A stretch of 64,000 nucleotides of DNA, from NCBI GenBank assembly GCA_949288485.1, contig CASEKC010000001.1:230241-294240 (forward strand), given 5' to 3'. The number at the start of each line of letters is the position of its first letter. The stretch's first letter is position 1. The notes beneath the pieces are model-generated. The model searched no databases and had not been told where the DNA came from. It was given only the letters and a program-made list of their open reading frames with translations. Made by a program: the position numbers and the translations under genes. This stretch comes from an uncultured bacterium. Lineage in GTDB: Bacteria; Bacillota_I; Bacilli_A; RFN20; CAG-826. Positions 26,719 through 36,692 of this stretch are shown here, piece after piece.

Positions 26719-29463
26719 TTATTCATCAACATGTGAAGCATAATCTGCAACAGCAAATTGATAATATTGAGCTTTTAATGTTCCTTGTGCGGTAACAACA
26801 TCATATTCAAGATAAATACCAACAGCTCCGCTTCCATCAGTATAGGATGATAAGATATCGGCTGTAAATACTAAGTCTAATGGATTGTCACCAGCTGGAA
26901 GTCCATTTTCACTATCTGGATCATAAGAGTCAAAATAATCAACGTATGTAGATGGATTAAAGATTTCAATTCTTCTTAATTTCAACATTTCAATACCAGC
27001 ACCTTCTGTTGCAGTAATATGGAATGTATATTGAACTTTTTCAGCATCTTTAACTGTTTCATAGCTTAATGTAGAAGGAGCTACTTCAATACCATTAGAA
27101 TATAATCCACCTTGGTAACATGCTGTATAGAATGAATCGAATGAATAATATTTTCCATCCCATTCAATTTCATCAGTAACAACAGATGTATCAGGTCCCC
27201 AGTTTAAAGTAAATCCACTTCTACCATCAGAACACCAAATTTGTGTAAGACCTAATGGATTAAGTTCATAACCAGAAATAGCACCAAAGCCTAAATCGAA
27301 TTGACCTGTTTTAAGATCATCGTAGGTGTCTGTATAACTTGTTCCTGGAACAACGTGCTCAATTGCTAATTGATAACCATATTCTTTCCATGCTTCATTA
27401 GCTACTTCGCACATTGAAGTTGATGCTGGTTCGCCAAATTCTTTAATATTTGATTCACTTTGCCAAATACAAGTTAAAGTAATTGTAGTTGGATTATTTG
27501 GATCACCTTTAGCATATGTTCCTTTTGCAAGTTCTTCTTGCATTGCTCTCTTATAATAGATTAATGCGGCTTCTCTATTATAACCAAATGTTTCTGGATA
27601 CATATCAGCAATATTGTCTTGGTGTTCTTGAGTATCATTCCAAGTAACCATAGTTCCGTCAGCATTTTTTGTATATGCTTTATATGCAGATGAGAAATAG
27701 TTTAAAGTTGGAGTCATACCACTAGCTTCACCAATAGCTGTTCTATCCATTGAGAAGAATAATCCATTTAAGAAATTCTTGTTGGACATAATTGGTTTAA
27801 CATCCCAATAATCAGAAGCAGGAGTTTGTGCAACACTACCATTTACACCAAATAATTCTTCCCAAAGTTCTGGGGTTGTAGCATTAACGTTTAATTTCCA
27901 TGTTCCAGTATCTGGAATAGATTTAGTTCTTGGATCTGAAACATATTGATCAAGTTGAGTAACTGGAATTGAAACAGCATCAAGTTTTCCAGCCAAGAAT
28001 TCTTTGAATAATAATTCAGTATCAGTTTTAGCACCAACATAGATAGCGTAGAAAATACCATCTAATTTATACATATCTTCTTCTCCAGGAATAGATATAT
28101 AATCTTCATCTTTTGAGAATGCAATTCCTTTATCAGTTTCCCAGTGAGATAAGGTCCAAGGACCAATAGATAATGTATTATCAACAGGAGATAATGATCT
28201 ATCTGTTGACCATTTACCGTAATTTGTAACTCCAATTTCTTCGACTACTTCCATTGGTAAAGGTGAATAATATGGTAAACCTTGGAAAGCATCTCTGAAT
28301 CCAGCAGCATCAAATGCAGAAACAGTTTCAAAAATAATTGAATTATCGCTTTCGTCAACACTAATACCTACTCTACTAAATAAATCATCGTTATAACCAC
28401 CTTCTTTAGTAGCGTTAAAATAATCTTGAGCACCTTTTAAAAGTTGTGTATAACCATCGCCAGCCATTTCAGCACCACGATATAAACCATAACTTTGAGT
28501 TAAACCAAGTTTAATGTTTGTAAGATAATCTTCAAGTTCAACCGGTCTTCCATCCCAGTTTGAATTTCTTGAGCCGGCATAAGAATATTTTAAGCCATCT
28601 TCACCAGTTTTAACACGGACTTTAAATTTATGTCCTTGTCCATTTTCATCAGCATCAAGTACTTCTGGTAAAGCATCTTCAGCTGTTACAGGGTATAAAA
28701 CACCGCCGTTTTTATTTTCATTAAATTTATAAGACCATAATGGTAAAACTGTCATTGCTGCAAGGTTTGAAACTGATTCACCATCAGCATCCATAGCATA
28801 AATTTCAGCTGGATCTTCACTCATTCCAGAATGGAAGTATGAAGCATATTCATAATTTGAATCATATCCAGGTAAAACACCATCGACATCATAATAAGAA
28901 GTACCGCCAAATCCCATAATATCTGTATATGTTTCAACTGGCAAGACAGTACGTTCTGAGAACATTTGATATCCAGTATCAGCAACCATTGGGATACCAG
29001 TTAAAAATTCATCATAAGCATATTTTTCTTGAATACCTAAAAGTTGATTTTTAACTTCTGGAGATGATGTAGAAAGATTTACTAATCCACTGACTGCTTT
29101 ACCCATATCAACAACATTAGTAACTTCTAAATAAGCACTTGCACTCGAACCATTAGCTGCTGTAGCTGTAATAACAACAGTACCATCAGAAACACCTGTA
29201 ACAACACCGTTTGCATCAACAGTTGCAACCATAGGATCATTGCTTGCCCATGTCCAAGTAGTTTCACTTCCATCAGATAAAGAAGCGATTAAAGTAACAG
29301 TTTTTCCTTCTTCGACTTCAACATTGCCACCACTAATACTTGCAGTAGCTGTACTAACAACTGGTTCATCTGTAGGATTACATGATGTAAGGCTATAAAT
29401 ACCTAAACCTCCTAATGTAACGAGACAAGATAAAGCCAATACATTTAGTTTTTTGTTTTTCAT
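26719..29463 (-). CDS. oppA: Oligopeptide-binding lipoprotein OppA with N-terminal Big_2 domain
   Basis: Extracellular solute-binding protein of 914 residues. A lipoprotein signal ends in YSLTSC (lipid-anchored Cys28). A bacterial Ig-like Big_2 domain follows (about 40-117: VEVEEGKTVTLIA, WASNDPMVATVDANGVVTGVSDGTVVITA), then a family 5 binding domain with PWTLSHWET and KNFLNGLFFSMDR, and a beta-rich C-terminal extension. OppA proteins are usually about 540-600 residues, so this is unusually large. The Ig-like module probably acts as a spacer on the cell surface. RBS GGGAGG precedes the ATG. Confidence 0.92.
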   Translation of the reverse strand: MKNKKLNVLALSCLVTLGGLGIYSLTSCNPTDEPVVSTATASISGGNVEVEEGKTVTLIASLSDGSETTWTWASNDPMVATVDANGVVTGVSDGTVVITATAANGSSASAYLEVTNVVDMGKAVSGLVNLSTSSPEVKNQLLGIQEKYAYDEFLTGIPMVADTGYQMFSERTVLPVETYTDIMGFGGTSYYDVDGVLPGYDSNYEYASYFHSGMSEDPAEIYAMDADGESVSNLAAMTVLPLWSYKFNENKNGGVLYPVTAEDALPEVLDADENGQGHKFKVRVKTGEDGLKYSYAGSRNSNWDGRPVELEDYLTNIKLGLTQSYGLYRGAEMAGDGYTQLLKGAQDYFNATKEGGYNDDLFSRVGISVDESDNSIIFETVSAFDAAGFRDAFQGLPYYSPLPMEVVEEIGVTNYGKWSTDRSLSPVDNTLSIGPWTLSHWETDKGIAFSKDEDYISIPGEEDMYKLDGIFYAIYVGAKTDTELLFKEFLAGKLDAVSIPVTQLDQYVSDPRTKSIPDTGTWKLNVNATTPELWEELFGVNGSVAQTPASDYWDVKPIMSNKNFLNGLFFSMDRTAIGEASGMTPTLNYFSSAYKAYTKNADGTMVTWNDTQEHQDNIADMYPETFGYNREAALIYYKRAMQEELAKGTYAKGDPNNPTTITLTCIWQSESNIKEFGEPASTSMCEVANEAWKEYGYQLAIEHVVPGTSYTDTYDDLKTGQFDLGFGAISGYELNPLGLTQIWCSDGRSGFTLNWGPDTSVVTDEIEWDGKYYSFDSFYTACYQGGLYSNGIEVAPSTLSYETVKDAEKVQYTFHITATEGAGIEMLKLRRIEIFNPSTYVDYFDSYDPDSENGLPAGDNPLDLVFTADILSSYTDGSGAVGIYLEYDVVTAQGTLKAQYYQFAVADYASHVDE

Positions 29464-29660
29464 ATAAATATAATTTCCTCCCTAAATTTAATATAGCTTT
29501 TGTATTAGGAAATTATTAAATACTAATTAATTCCCTTAAACAATGCTATTATTTTATATTCAAAAACACTTTTGAAAATTAACAAACTGAAATCTTAATA
29601 TTATCTTAATATTTGTCTACTAGTAATAGAAAATAACTAAATATCAATATTTTTATATTT

Positions 29661-30071
29661 TTAATAAATAAAAGAGAGACAAATAAATGCGCCTATTAAA
29701 TAAATAACACCATAAATAAAATAAAAAATGAAATTAAACTTAGATTTATTTCTTTTTTCCTGCTTTAAATTACGATAAGAAACAACATCTTCATATTTCT
29801 TTTCGCCTCCTTTTTTATAAGAGGCAAAAAGATTAGCAAAACTATATGACATAACATCAAAAGTTCCTTGATTGCCAACGATTTGAAGACCGCCTCCCCC
29901 TATTAATAATGCAGCAGTTATGAAAAAAGAATCACAAGCTCCTACAATGTTATAATTCAATGTCGATATAAAACATATAAAAAATATAACTACTGATATC
30001 AAAAATAAAATCGATATATATAAAATTTTTGAAAATAAAAAGTTTTTAACTTTTATAAAAAATATGTTCAT
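29661..30071 (-). CDS. DUF3899-like small membrane protein
   Basis: A 136-residue protein with three hydrophobic segments (about 14-36, 45-62 and 113-135) and a central basic loop. The pattern DSFFITAALLIGGGGLQIV followed by GTFDVMSYSF resembles DUF3899, a family of short membrane proteins of unknown function in low-GC Gram-positive bacteria. Family assignment is from memory of the motif only. It is a single gene between oppA and the subtilase gene, with AAGGAAG before its ATG. Confidence 0.65.
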   Translation of the reverse strand: MNIFFIKVKNFLFSKILYISILFLISVVIFFICFISTLNYNIVGACDSFFITAALLIGGGGLQIVGNQGTFDVMSYSFANLFASYKKGGEKKYEDVVSYRNLKQEKRNKSKFNFIFYFIYGVIYLIGAFICLSFIY

Positions 30072-30193
30072 AAAAATACTTCCTTAAAATTCTTTCTTAA
30101 TTATTATAAATAAATCACAAAATATGTATAGAAAATAATTTTTATTTAGTATTTTATAAACATATTTTATTTTATTTAAAATCGTTAGGAATT

Positions 30194-33100
30194 TTATTCG
30201 ACCTTACCAGAATTTTTTTTACGTAAAATAAAGATAATTGCAGGAATAAGTACTAACAAAACAATTATTATACAAACACCAATAATTAAATAAATTAGTT
30301 CATTAGAAACTTTATAATTTTTTTCTCCTCTATTAAGCAAAAAGTTTTCATCAACACTTTTAATAAATAAAGACGATCCATTTTTAAATGTTTCTAATTC
30401 TTTTTCCTCCGGGAAAGTATATGCTTTCGAAGTTGCATTTTCATATCCTTCTCCCAAATTAATAACTAAATCTCCTCCTCCGTTATATTTAGTTAATCTG
30501 CCATTTAAAGAGACTAAAGATATTTTAACATTAGTTGTATTTGCTAATTTTGTATATAAGGATTCATCTAATTTTAAAAAACTTGTCGTATTAGCTTCGC
30601 TAGCAAATAATATTGCATCGAAATCACGAGTTATATTTCCATATGTATAAGAATAAGATGTTGAAACAATATAAACATATGGTTCCAATAATAATTCAAA
30701 TGGAGATAAATTTTCTATAGAAATAGTATATTTATATGTTCCATCTTCTAATAATTTTTCTTTTGCTAAAACATTAGCAAAAGTAATATTTGCCATTTTC
30801 TCATCAAAATAAAGTACCAATTCTTTATTAGTTAAAACACAATTATCTATATCCAATGTTTTGACTTCGCTACTTATCTCTAATACATATTCTTTTACTT
30901 GAGTATAACCACCAGAAAGATGATATTCAAATTTTAAAGAATAAATTCCATCTTCATAATAACCATTTTCTTCATCTTTTAATGGAATAATTGTGTAAGC
31001 CCTATCAGCAATAAATCCTTCATTAAATAAAGTTGTTGTAGCTTTTGTTTTATATAAATAAGTATCGTTACTATCACCTGTTGAATGGAGAGCACTAAAC
31101 ATATGATCAGTTAAAACAACTTCACCTTCGCTATTTGTTAAAGTAATTGTATTAGATTCAACACTTCTATTAACAAATTGTTGAATATATAAAGTTGAAG
31201 CACTTCCTTTAGCTCCGGCATAAAGATGGTATTTTCCATCACTTTCATTATATTCACTAATTATAGGAGTATAAATTTTAGCTGGATCAGCATTATTATA
31301 TAAAACATCAGTAACATCAAAATTTTCAAAATCTGTTCCGCTTACTCCAATTAAAGAATTAAAGTTTGCATTTGGTTTATTGATTCCGGTAACTTCAGCT
31401 AAATTATTTAATACATCTGATTGATATATTTTCTCGTTATCTCTTTCAAAAGTAAAATCTTCAACAGCATCACCTTTTGAATAATTGCCAAAGAAACCTA
31501 AATAAGGAATTGAAAGATCATTTAAAGAAGCGCTTTCACTTTCAAATAAAACATAACCTTCAATATATGTTCCGTTTTCAAAAGTAGAATTTAATTCATT
31601 TTTAATAGAATCTTCAAGTTCATAATTGATATTTATAACTTGTTCTTCTTCACCATTTAAAGAAACATTAAATGTATATTCATCAACTAAAACATCATTT
31701 ATTGTTTGAAATTTTATATCTTTAAATTCTGGAGACATTTCTCCATCAATATATTTAGTTTCAGGAACTTGCACTAATAATGTAGCTTTATAATTTCCTT
31801 TTAGTTTTTCTTCATTATGAATAGTTACATTAAAATCGATTATTCCTGAAGAAATATCTTCGTTATTTTTAAGTTCTGCTTTTGCACTTTCTTTATTGCT
31901 TCCTGTTAAATAAATCGAAGAAGAAATTGTATTTGAAACATCAATTAAACCAGCTCCTTGTCTTCTTGGAGAAACCATTGCTCCATTTGATTGTTTTAAA
32001 ACTTGAGCCGTTGACATTTCTCTTGCTCTTAAAGTTTTTTGATATTCTTTTCTTTCTTCATCAGTAGAAAAATCATTTTCACTTAAAATTAATGCGCTTG
32101 CCCCTGAATAATTTGGTGCAGCCATTGATGTTCCACTTAAATATTGATAAGTATTATTACTTTTTTGATTTCTAGAATTTAAAGAAACAGCACCAGCAAT
32201 ATTTTGACCAGGAGCACTAATTTCAATAGCCATACTTAAATCAGCTAAAGTACCATTACTTGAAAAACTAGAAATTTGATTTCTACTAATTGTTAAAACT
32301 TTTTTTGTCGCACTTTCTAAAATGTCATAATCTTCACTACTTATCGAATAAGCAGGAATTAACTCATCTTTAGAAGAGTTAGTTAAATCAAAATAACCTA
32401 AAGAACCTAAGTTATCTTGATTAGCAATAATTACGGCAACAGCTCCTTTTTCTTTTGCATGTTTAATTTTTTCTGAAAAAGTATTACTGCCTCTTTTTAT
32501 AACAGCAATTTTACCTTTTACATCGATATTTTCATAATCATTTCCTAATTTTTCACCAGTTTCATTATCTATATCATTTATAGCTCCTACCCCTGGAACT
32601 AAAACATATTCATAAGCTGCACTTTCTTCATCTTCATCAATTAAAGTAGTAAAAGGTAAAATAGCAGCTGGATCATCACTTATTCCATCATTATCTATAT
32701 CTCCTCTTGCACTTAATTGATCTCTTCCTCCTATTGTATTTCCTTCAACACTAAGTTCTGGAGTTACTTCATCATCATCTATTAAATTAGCACTAGCTAC
32801 TCCTACTCCACCATTATTTCCTAAATATGAGCCTAAAGTACCTTCTTCAACACTATCTAAAGTATCATACATATAAGCTCCACTATTTTGCCAAGTAGCT
32901 TTACCTTCATTTCCGGCGGCTAAAGAAACAATTACTCCTTCATCAGCTAATTTTTTAATTGCTTTATAAGATGCACTTTCATCTTCAAATTCATTTAAAT
33001 CTGCTCCTAAAGAAAGATTAACAACATCTGCCCCAATTTTATAAGCATCATTCAAAGCTTTTAAAACCATTGAATCAAAACAATATTGAGTATTTCCACT

Positions 33101-33883
33101 ATCTCCAAAAACTTTCATAAAAGCTAGTTGAGAAGAAGGGGCAACTCCTTTAAATTCTCCATTAGCACTAGCTATAGAAGAAACATGCATTCCATGAGTG
33201 CTATTAAGTGAAAAAACATCATCATCTTCTTTAGTTGTTTCATTATCTAAATTAGTTATTGTTCCTCCATAATCATGATAAAAAGGAATTTTACGATTAT
33301 AATAAAAATCTTCTTGATTAGTCGCATCTAAACTCGACACTAAAGAATCAACTTTTTCTTCACTTAATTTAATATCTATAGAAGGATCTAAATCTTTAAA
33401 AGATTCATGTTCTAAATTAAAAGATGAATCTAATATAGCAATTAATGTTCCTTCTCCTTCATTAGAAGTAGAAGGAACATTCATTCTTTCTAAAGAATTA
33501 TTTTCTAATGGAGTCGTAAATATTTTTAAAGGATCATAATATTCATTTTCTTTATTAATATTATTAATAAAATAAGCTTTATTTTCATGAATACTATCAA
33601 CACTTTTTAAAGAAGGTAAAACATCTAAAAACGAATAGTTAACATTTAATAAAACTCCATTAACTAAACCTTTATATGTATCTTTAATTAAATATTCATC
33701 GCTATAAATATTTATTTCATTTTTAAAATCATTTAAAGAAAATCCATCATTAAATAAGACGATAACTTCTTTATCTTTAATAGCTAAATCATTAAAACTT
33801 GAATATTTAGAAGATATTGAAGTTGATGTAAGTAAAGCTAAAAGAGAAAAGGAAAATATAAAAGATATCTTTTTAAATTTCAT
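30194..33883 (-). CDS. Membrane-anchored S8 subtilase (lactocepin/C5a-peptidase-like)
   Basis: Extracellular serine protease of 1229 residues. A signal peptide (1-24) leads to the catalytic triad: Asp152 (AILDSSF), His230 (STHGMHVSS) and Ser586 (SGTSMAAP). A PA domain is inserted between His and Ser (about 395-545, VKGKIAVIKRGSNTFSEKI). Fn3-like and beta-sandwich modules follow, then a C-terminal transmembrane helix (about 1197-1218) and a short basic tail. There is no LPXTG motif, so anchoring is by the helix. It likely cuts extracellular proteins into peptides for the nearby Opp importer. GGAGAAG precedes the ATG. Confidence 0.92.
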   Translation of the reverse strand: MKFKKISFIFSFSLLALLTSTSISSKYSSFNDLAIKDKEVIVLFNDGFSLNDFKNEINIYSDEYLIKDTYKGLVNGVLLNVNYSFLDVLPSLKSVDSIHENKAYFINNINKENEYYDPLKIFTTPLENNSLERMNVPSTSNEGEGTLIAILDSSFNLEHESFKDLDPSIDIKLSEEKVDSLVSSLDATNQEDFYYNRKIPFYHDYGGTITNLDNETTKEDDDVFSLNSTHGMHVSSIASANGEFKGVAPSSQLAFMKVFGDSGNTQYCFDSMVLKALNDAYKIGADVVNLSLGADLNEFEDESASYKAIKKLADEGVIVSLAAGNEGKATWQNSGAYMYDTLDSVEEGTLGSYLGNNGGVGVASANLIDDDEVTPELSVEGNTIGGRDQLSARGDIDNDGISDDPAAILPFTTLIDEDEESAAYEYVLVPGVGAINDIDNETGEKLGNDYENIDVKGKIAVIKRGSNTFSEKIKHAKEKGAVAVIIANQDNLGSLGYFDLTNSSKDELIPAYSISSEDYDILESATKKVLTISRNQISSFSSNGTLADLSMAIEISAPGQNIAGAVSLNSRNQKSNNTYQYLSGTSMAAPNYSGASALILSENDFSTDEERKEYQKTLRAREMSTAQVLKQSNGAMVSPRRQGAGLIDVSNTISSSIYLTGSNKESAKAELKNNEDISSGIIDFNVTIHNEEKLKGNYKATLLVQVPETKYIDGEMSPEFKDIKFQTINDVLVDEYTFNVSLNGEEEQVININYELEDSIKNELNSTFENGTYIEGYVLFESESASLNDLSIPYLGFFGNYSKGDAVEDFTFERDNEKIYQSDVLNNLAEVTGINKPNANFNSLIGVSGTDFENFDVTDVLYNNADPAKIYTPIISEYNESDGKYHLYAGAKGSASTLYIQQFVNRSVESNTITLTNSEGEVVLTDHMFSALHSTGDSNDTYLYKTKATTTLFNEGFIADRAYTIIPLKDEENGYYEDGIYSLKFEYHLSGGYTQVKEYVLEISSEVKTLDIDNCVLTNKELVLYFDEKMANITFANVLAKEKLLEDGTYKYTISIENLSPFELLLEPYVYIVSTSYSYTYGNITRDFDAILFASEANTTSFLKLDESLYTKLANTTNVKISLVSLNGRLTKYNGGGDLVINLGEGYENATSKAYTFPEEKELETFKNGSSLFIKSVDENFLLNRGEKNYKVSNELIYLIIGVCIIIVLLVLIPAIIFILRKKNSGKVE

Positions 33884-33990
33884 AAGCTTCTCCTAAAATA
33901 AAAAATTAATCAACATAAGAATAATTCTAACCCATAGTTAATTTTTGTAAATTATTTTTATTTATTATTAAAAAGTGAAATTACATAAAT

Positions 33991-34026
33991 AAAAAGAAAT
34001 GTATGCTTTTTAAATCATACATTTCT
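33991..34026 (-). terminator. Terminator of prs
   Basis: An 11-bp stem (AGAAATGTATG at 33995-34005, CATACATTTCT at 34016-34026) with a 10-base loop and U5 on the minus strand, 26 bases after the prs stop codon. Confidence 0.85.
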
Positions 34027-34051
34027 AATTATTTATATCTTATTTTATAAA

Positions 34052-35026
34052 TTATCTAAATTTAGCGTATTCTATTCTAATATCTTCATGAGATTCATGT
34101 GAACGAATAATATCAGCGATCATTTTAGCAATAGATATAACTTTTATACGTTTAGAATCTTTAAATTCTTCATGTTCGATTGTATCTGTACAAATACATT
34201 CTGTTACATAATCAGCCGCTTCCATCTTTTCTTTAGCATCACCATTAAATAGAGCATGTGAACAACATAAGAAAACTTCTCTAGCACCTTTTTCTTTTAA
34301 AACTTTAGCTCCAGCTAAAATTGTTCCGCCAGTATCGATAATATCATCAATCATAATACAAACTTTACCATTAATATCACCAACAACATTAGTAATTTCT
34401 GCAACATTTGGTTTTGGTCTTCTTTTATCGATAACAACAATATTTGTATTAGGGATAAAAGCAGCTAAATCTCTAGCTCTATGCATAGCTCCATGATCTG
34501 GAGCAACAATAGCGATATTTTTTCCAGTAAATGATGGGTCATCTTTAAGTCTATTTTTTAAATAATCAGCAAAAAGGAGTGAAGGGGTTGTATTATCAAC
34601 AGGGATTCCAAAGAAACCTTGAATTTGAGGTGTGTGTAAATCAACTGTAATTACTCTTTTAATCCCGCTATTTGTAAAAAGATCAGCGACCATTCTAGCA
34701 GTAATTGGTTCATTTTTAGCAGCAATTCTATCTTGTCTAGCATATCCATAATAAGGCATTATGAGTGTAACTTCTCGACAATTAGCTCTTCTAACTGCAT
34801 CTATAAAAATTAATGATTCCATAATTCGATCATTAACCGGTTTACAAGTTGATTGAATAATGTATACTTTTTTTCCTCTAACATCGCTTTTAGGAAATGC
34901 AATACATTCTCCATCAGCAAAATGTTTAACTTCACTAATACCTGGTTTAATGTTTAAAAGTTCACAGACCTGATTAGTAAGTGCAATATTAGAAGATAAT
35001 GAGAAGACAATAATATCTTTAATCAT
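34052..35026 (-). CDS. prs: Ribose-phosphate pyrophosphokinase
   Basis: Makes PRPP from ribose 5-phosphate and ATP for nucleotide, His and Trp synthesis. The 324-residue length is normal. Motifs seen: FADGECIAFPKSDVRGK near the start, YYGYARQDR (ATP site), TVDLHTPQIQGFF, the flexible-loop KRRPKPN and the PRPP loop VCIMIDDIIDTGGTI. RBS GAGGGGG is close upstream of the ATG. It is a monocistronic housekeeping gene. Confidence 0.96.
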   Translation of the reverse strand: MIKDIIVFSLSSNIALTNQVCELLNIKPGISEVKHFADGECIAFPKSDVRGKKVYIIQSTCKPVNDRIMESLIFIDAVRRANCREVTLIMPYYGYARQDRIAAKNEPITARMVADLFTNSGIKRVITVDLHTPQIQGFFGIPVDNTTPSLLFADYLKNRLKDDPSFTGKNIAIVAPDHGAMHRARDLAAFIPNTNIVVIDKRRPKPNVAEITNVVGDINGKVCIMIDDIIDTGGTILAGAKVLKEKGAREVFLCCSHALFNGDAKEKMEAADYVTECICTDTIEHEEFKDSKRIKVISIAKMIADIIRSHESHEDIRIEYAKFR

Positions 35027-35155
35027 AAAACAAAATTCCCCCTCTTCTTATTGCTAAAATTTTTATAAATAGCAATCAAGCAAAAACATTATATAAAAAT
35101 AAAGTTAATAAATGAATATTTAAAAATTTGTTTTTTGTTAAAAATATTAACATCC

Positions 35156-36007
35156 TTAAAAGAAATTATAGTTTAAAGTTTTTTCAACTAATAAATCTTT
35201 ATTGATTTTTTTAATATCTTCTGGATTTTCTAAAACCCTCGAATATCAAATATAATTCTTTCATAATCTAATTCATTTAACTTATTAACAATTAGATTTT
35301 TAAGTATTTTTTGATTAAACTCATCTTCTTTAATTAAAGACGAACTAATCAATAAATGTCTTAAGTAATTTTGATTAATTTTTATTTTATTAGTTAAATA
35401 AAAATCATAATCAAAAATATCTCTTCCTTTAGTCCTTTTTTTCAATTTCTAGTTAATACAGCTCCTATTTTTCTTGAAAACAATGAAGGCATATCATATA
35501 TTTTAATTACATGTTGTTTTGGAAATAAAGAAGTTATAAGTTCATAATCGCCCTTTTCATCATAAGAGTATCAATTTCAAATTTAATTGAAATTAATCTA
35601 TCACGATTAATATTTGCCTCTTCATTAAAAAAATATGATATTAATTTTTCGAATTCGATTTTAAAAAAGCTGATTGTATTGTCGTTTCCATTCTTTTTTT
35701 TATAAATAATACTAATATCAATTCCATATTCTTTAAAAGTATTTTTAATATCATCAAAATAAGTTAATAGTTTAAAATCCTTGCTTTTAGAAATTAAAGT
35801 AAAATCTAAGTCTTCACTAAAACGATTTAAATTATGAAATATTCTTAATGCAGTTCCTCCATAAAATGCTGCTTTTTCAAAAAAATCTGTTTTTGATAAA
35901 GCATAAAGCATTATTTCTTGCATAATTTGTTTAATAGCATTTTCTTTTTCATCATAATTGTTTAGATTAGTAAATTTTGAAAGTCTTGTTAATGTTATTG
36001 AATTCAT
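35156..36007 (-). pseudogene. Decayed AbiEii/AbiGii-type nucleotidyltransferase toxin
   Basis: The intact part (from the ATG at 36007, RBS GGAGG) has the nucleotidyltransferase signature AAFYGGTALRIFH and RFSEDLDF. The frame then breaks three times: near 35566 (reads on as YELITSLFPKQHVIKIYDMP), near 35450 (a TGA where the family has Trp, then KRTKGRDIFDYDFY) and near 35232 (then LENPEDIKKINKDLL), ending at 35156. Each break is explained by loss of one base from a short homopolymer run. For example, TGG-A7 became TG-A7, creating both the stop and the shift. The toxin of this type IV toxin-antitoxin pair is therefore probably dead, or the sequence contains errors. Confidence 0.85.
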
Positions 36008-36614
36008 CAATTATCCTCCTTTTATTTAAATATTTAATAAAAAGTTTTAAATTTGTAGAATTATCGAAATCACTAGCTAATTCAATTAATTTTTCCCTAT
36101 TTAAAAGATAAAAATAATAATCATTAATTCGTAAGTCTTCAAATAAATAAACCGCTAAATCTCCGATGTTTTTTAAAATTGGAGATATATAAAGAGTATC
36201 AACTATCGCTTTTTCTTTTGAAGCTATATAAAAATTATATTTTGCTCCTTCTATTTCACATTCGTTTTTAATAACATCTTTAAAAAAGGCATTTTTATAA
36301 ATATAACGATATTCATAAGTACCAAAATCATTAACATAAATTTTTTTCTTATTTAAAGATAATGAAGCAGAAGTATAAAATTTATTTATATATTCTGGAA
36401 TTAAATCATAAAAATATAATGCATATAAAAAAGATAAATACGAGGGAGAATGAAGAACAGAAGCTAAATAGATTCCATCAATATTTTTATTATTTTCATA
36501 TAATCCTTTTTTTAAAGAAAAAAGTTTATTCTCTTTTAATAAGCGGGATATCTTTGCATTAATATTAGAGTAGTTAGATAATTCCTTCTTTAATTCTTTA
36601 TTAGTTAAAATCAA
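35967..36614 (-). CDS. AbiEi-type antitoxin
   Basis: A 215-residue protein with an N-terminal winged helix (LTNKELKKEL, INAKISRLLKENKLFSLKKGLYEN, about 3-45) and the AbiEi C-terminal domain (IASKEKAIVDTLYISP, about 130-146). In AbiE systems this protein represses its own operon and counters the AbiEii nucleotidyltransferase. It overlaps the toxin gene by 41 bases, the usual coupled arrangement. The start is a TTG with no close RBS (a GGAGG lies about 25 bases upstream), so the exact start is uncertain. The frame is intact, unlike the toxin. Confidence 0.82.
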   Translation of the reverse strand: MILTNKELKKELSNYSNINAKISRLLKENKLFSLKKGLYENNKNIDGIYLASVLHSPSYLSFLYALYFYDLIPEYINKFYTSASLSLNKKKIYVNDFGTYEYRYIYKNAFFKDVIKNECEIEGAKYNFYIASKEKAIVDTLYISPILKNIGDLAVYLFEDLRINDYYFYLLNREKLIELASDFDNSTNLKLFIKYLNKRRIIDEFNNINKTFKIY

Positions 36615-36631
36615 TATATTTTTAAGTTTTT

Positions 36632-36661
36632 AAAAAGCCTCCTTATATATACAAGAAGGCT
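36632..36661 (-). terminator. Terminator of the lipase gene
   Basis: Stem AGCCTCCTT (36636-36644) with AAGAAGGCT (36653-36661). It has one non-Watson-Crick position, which becomes G-U in the minus-strand RNA, and U5 follows on that strand. It lies about 30 bases after the lipase stop and just ahead of the AbiEi gene. Confidence 0.75.
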
Positions 36662-36692
36662 AAAATTCAAAAAAATATTCAAACTTTTTTAT

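Noticed and set aside
35420-35460. Reading TGA as tryptophan (Mycoplasma code), since the AbiEii family has Trp at this site
   Set aside because: The frame is also shifted there, and one missing G explains both. TGG is used for Trp throughout the window.
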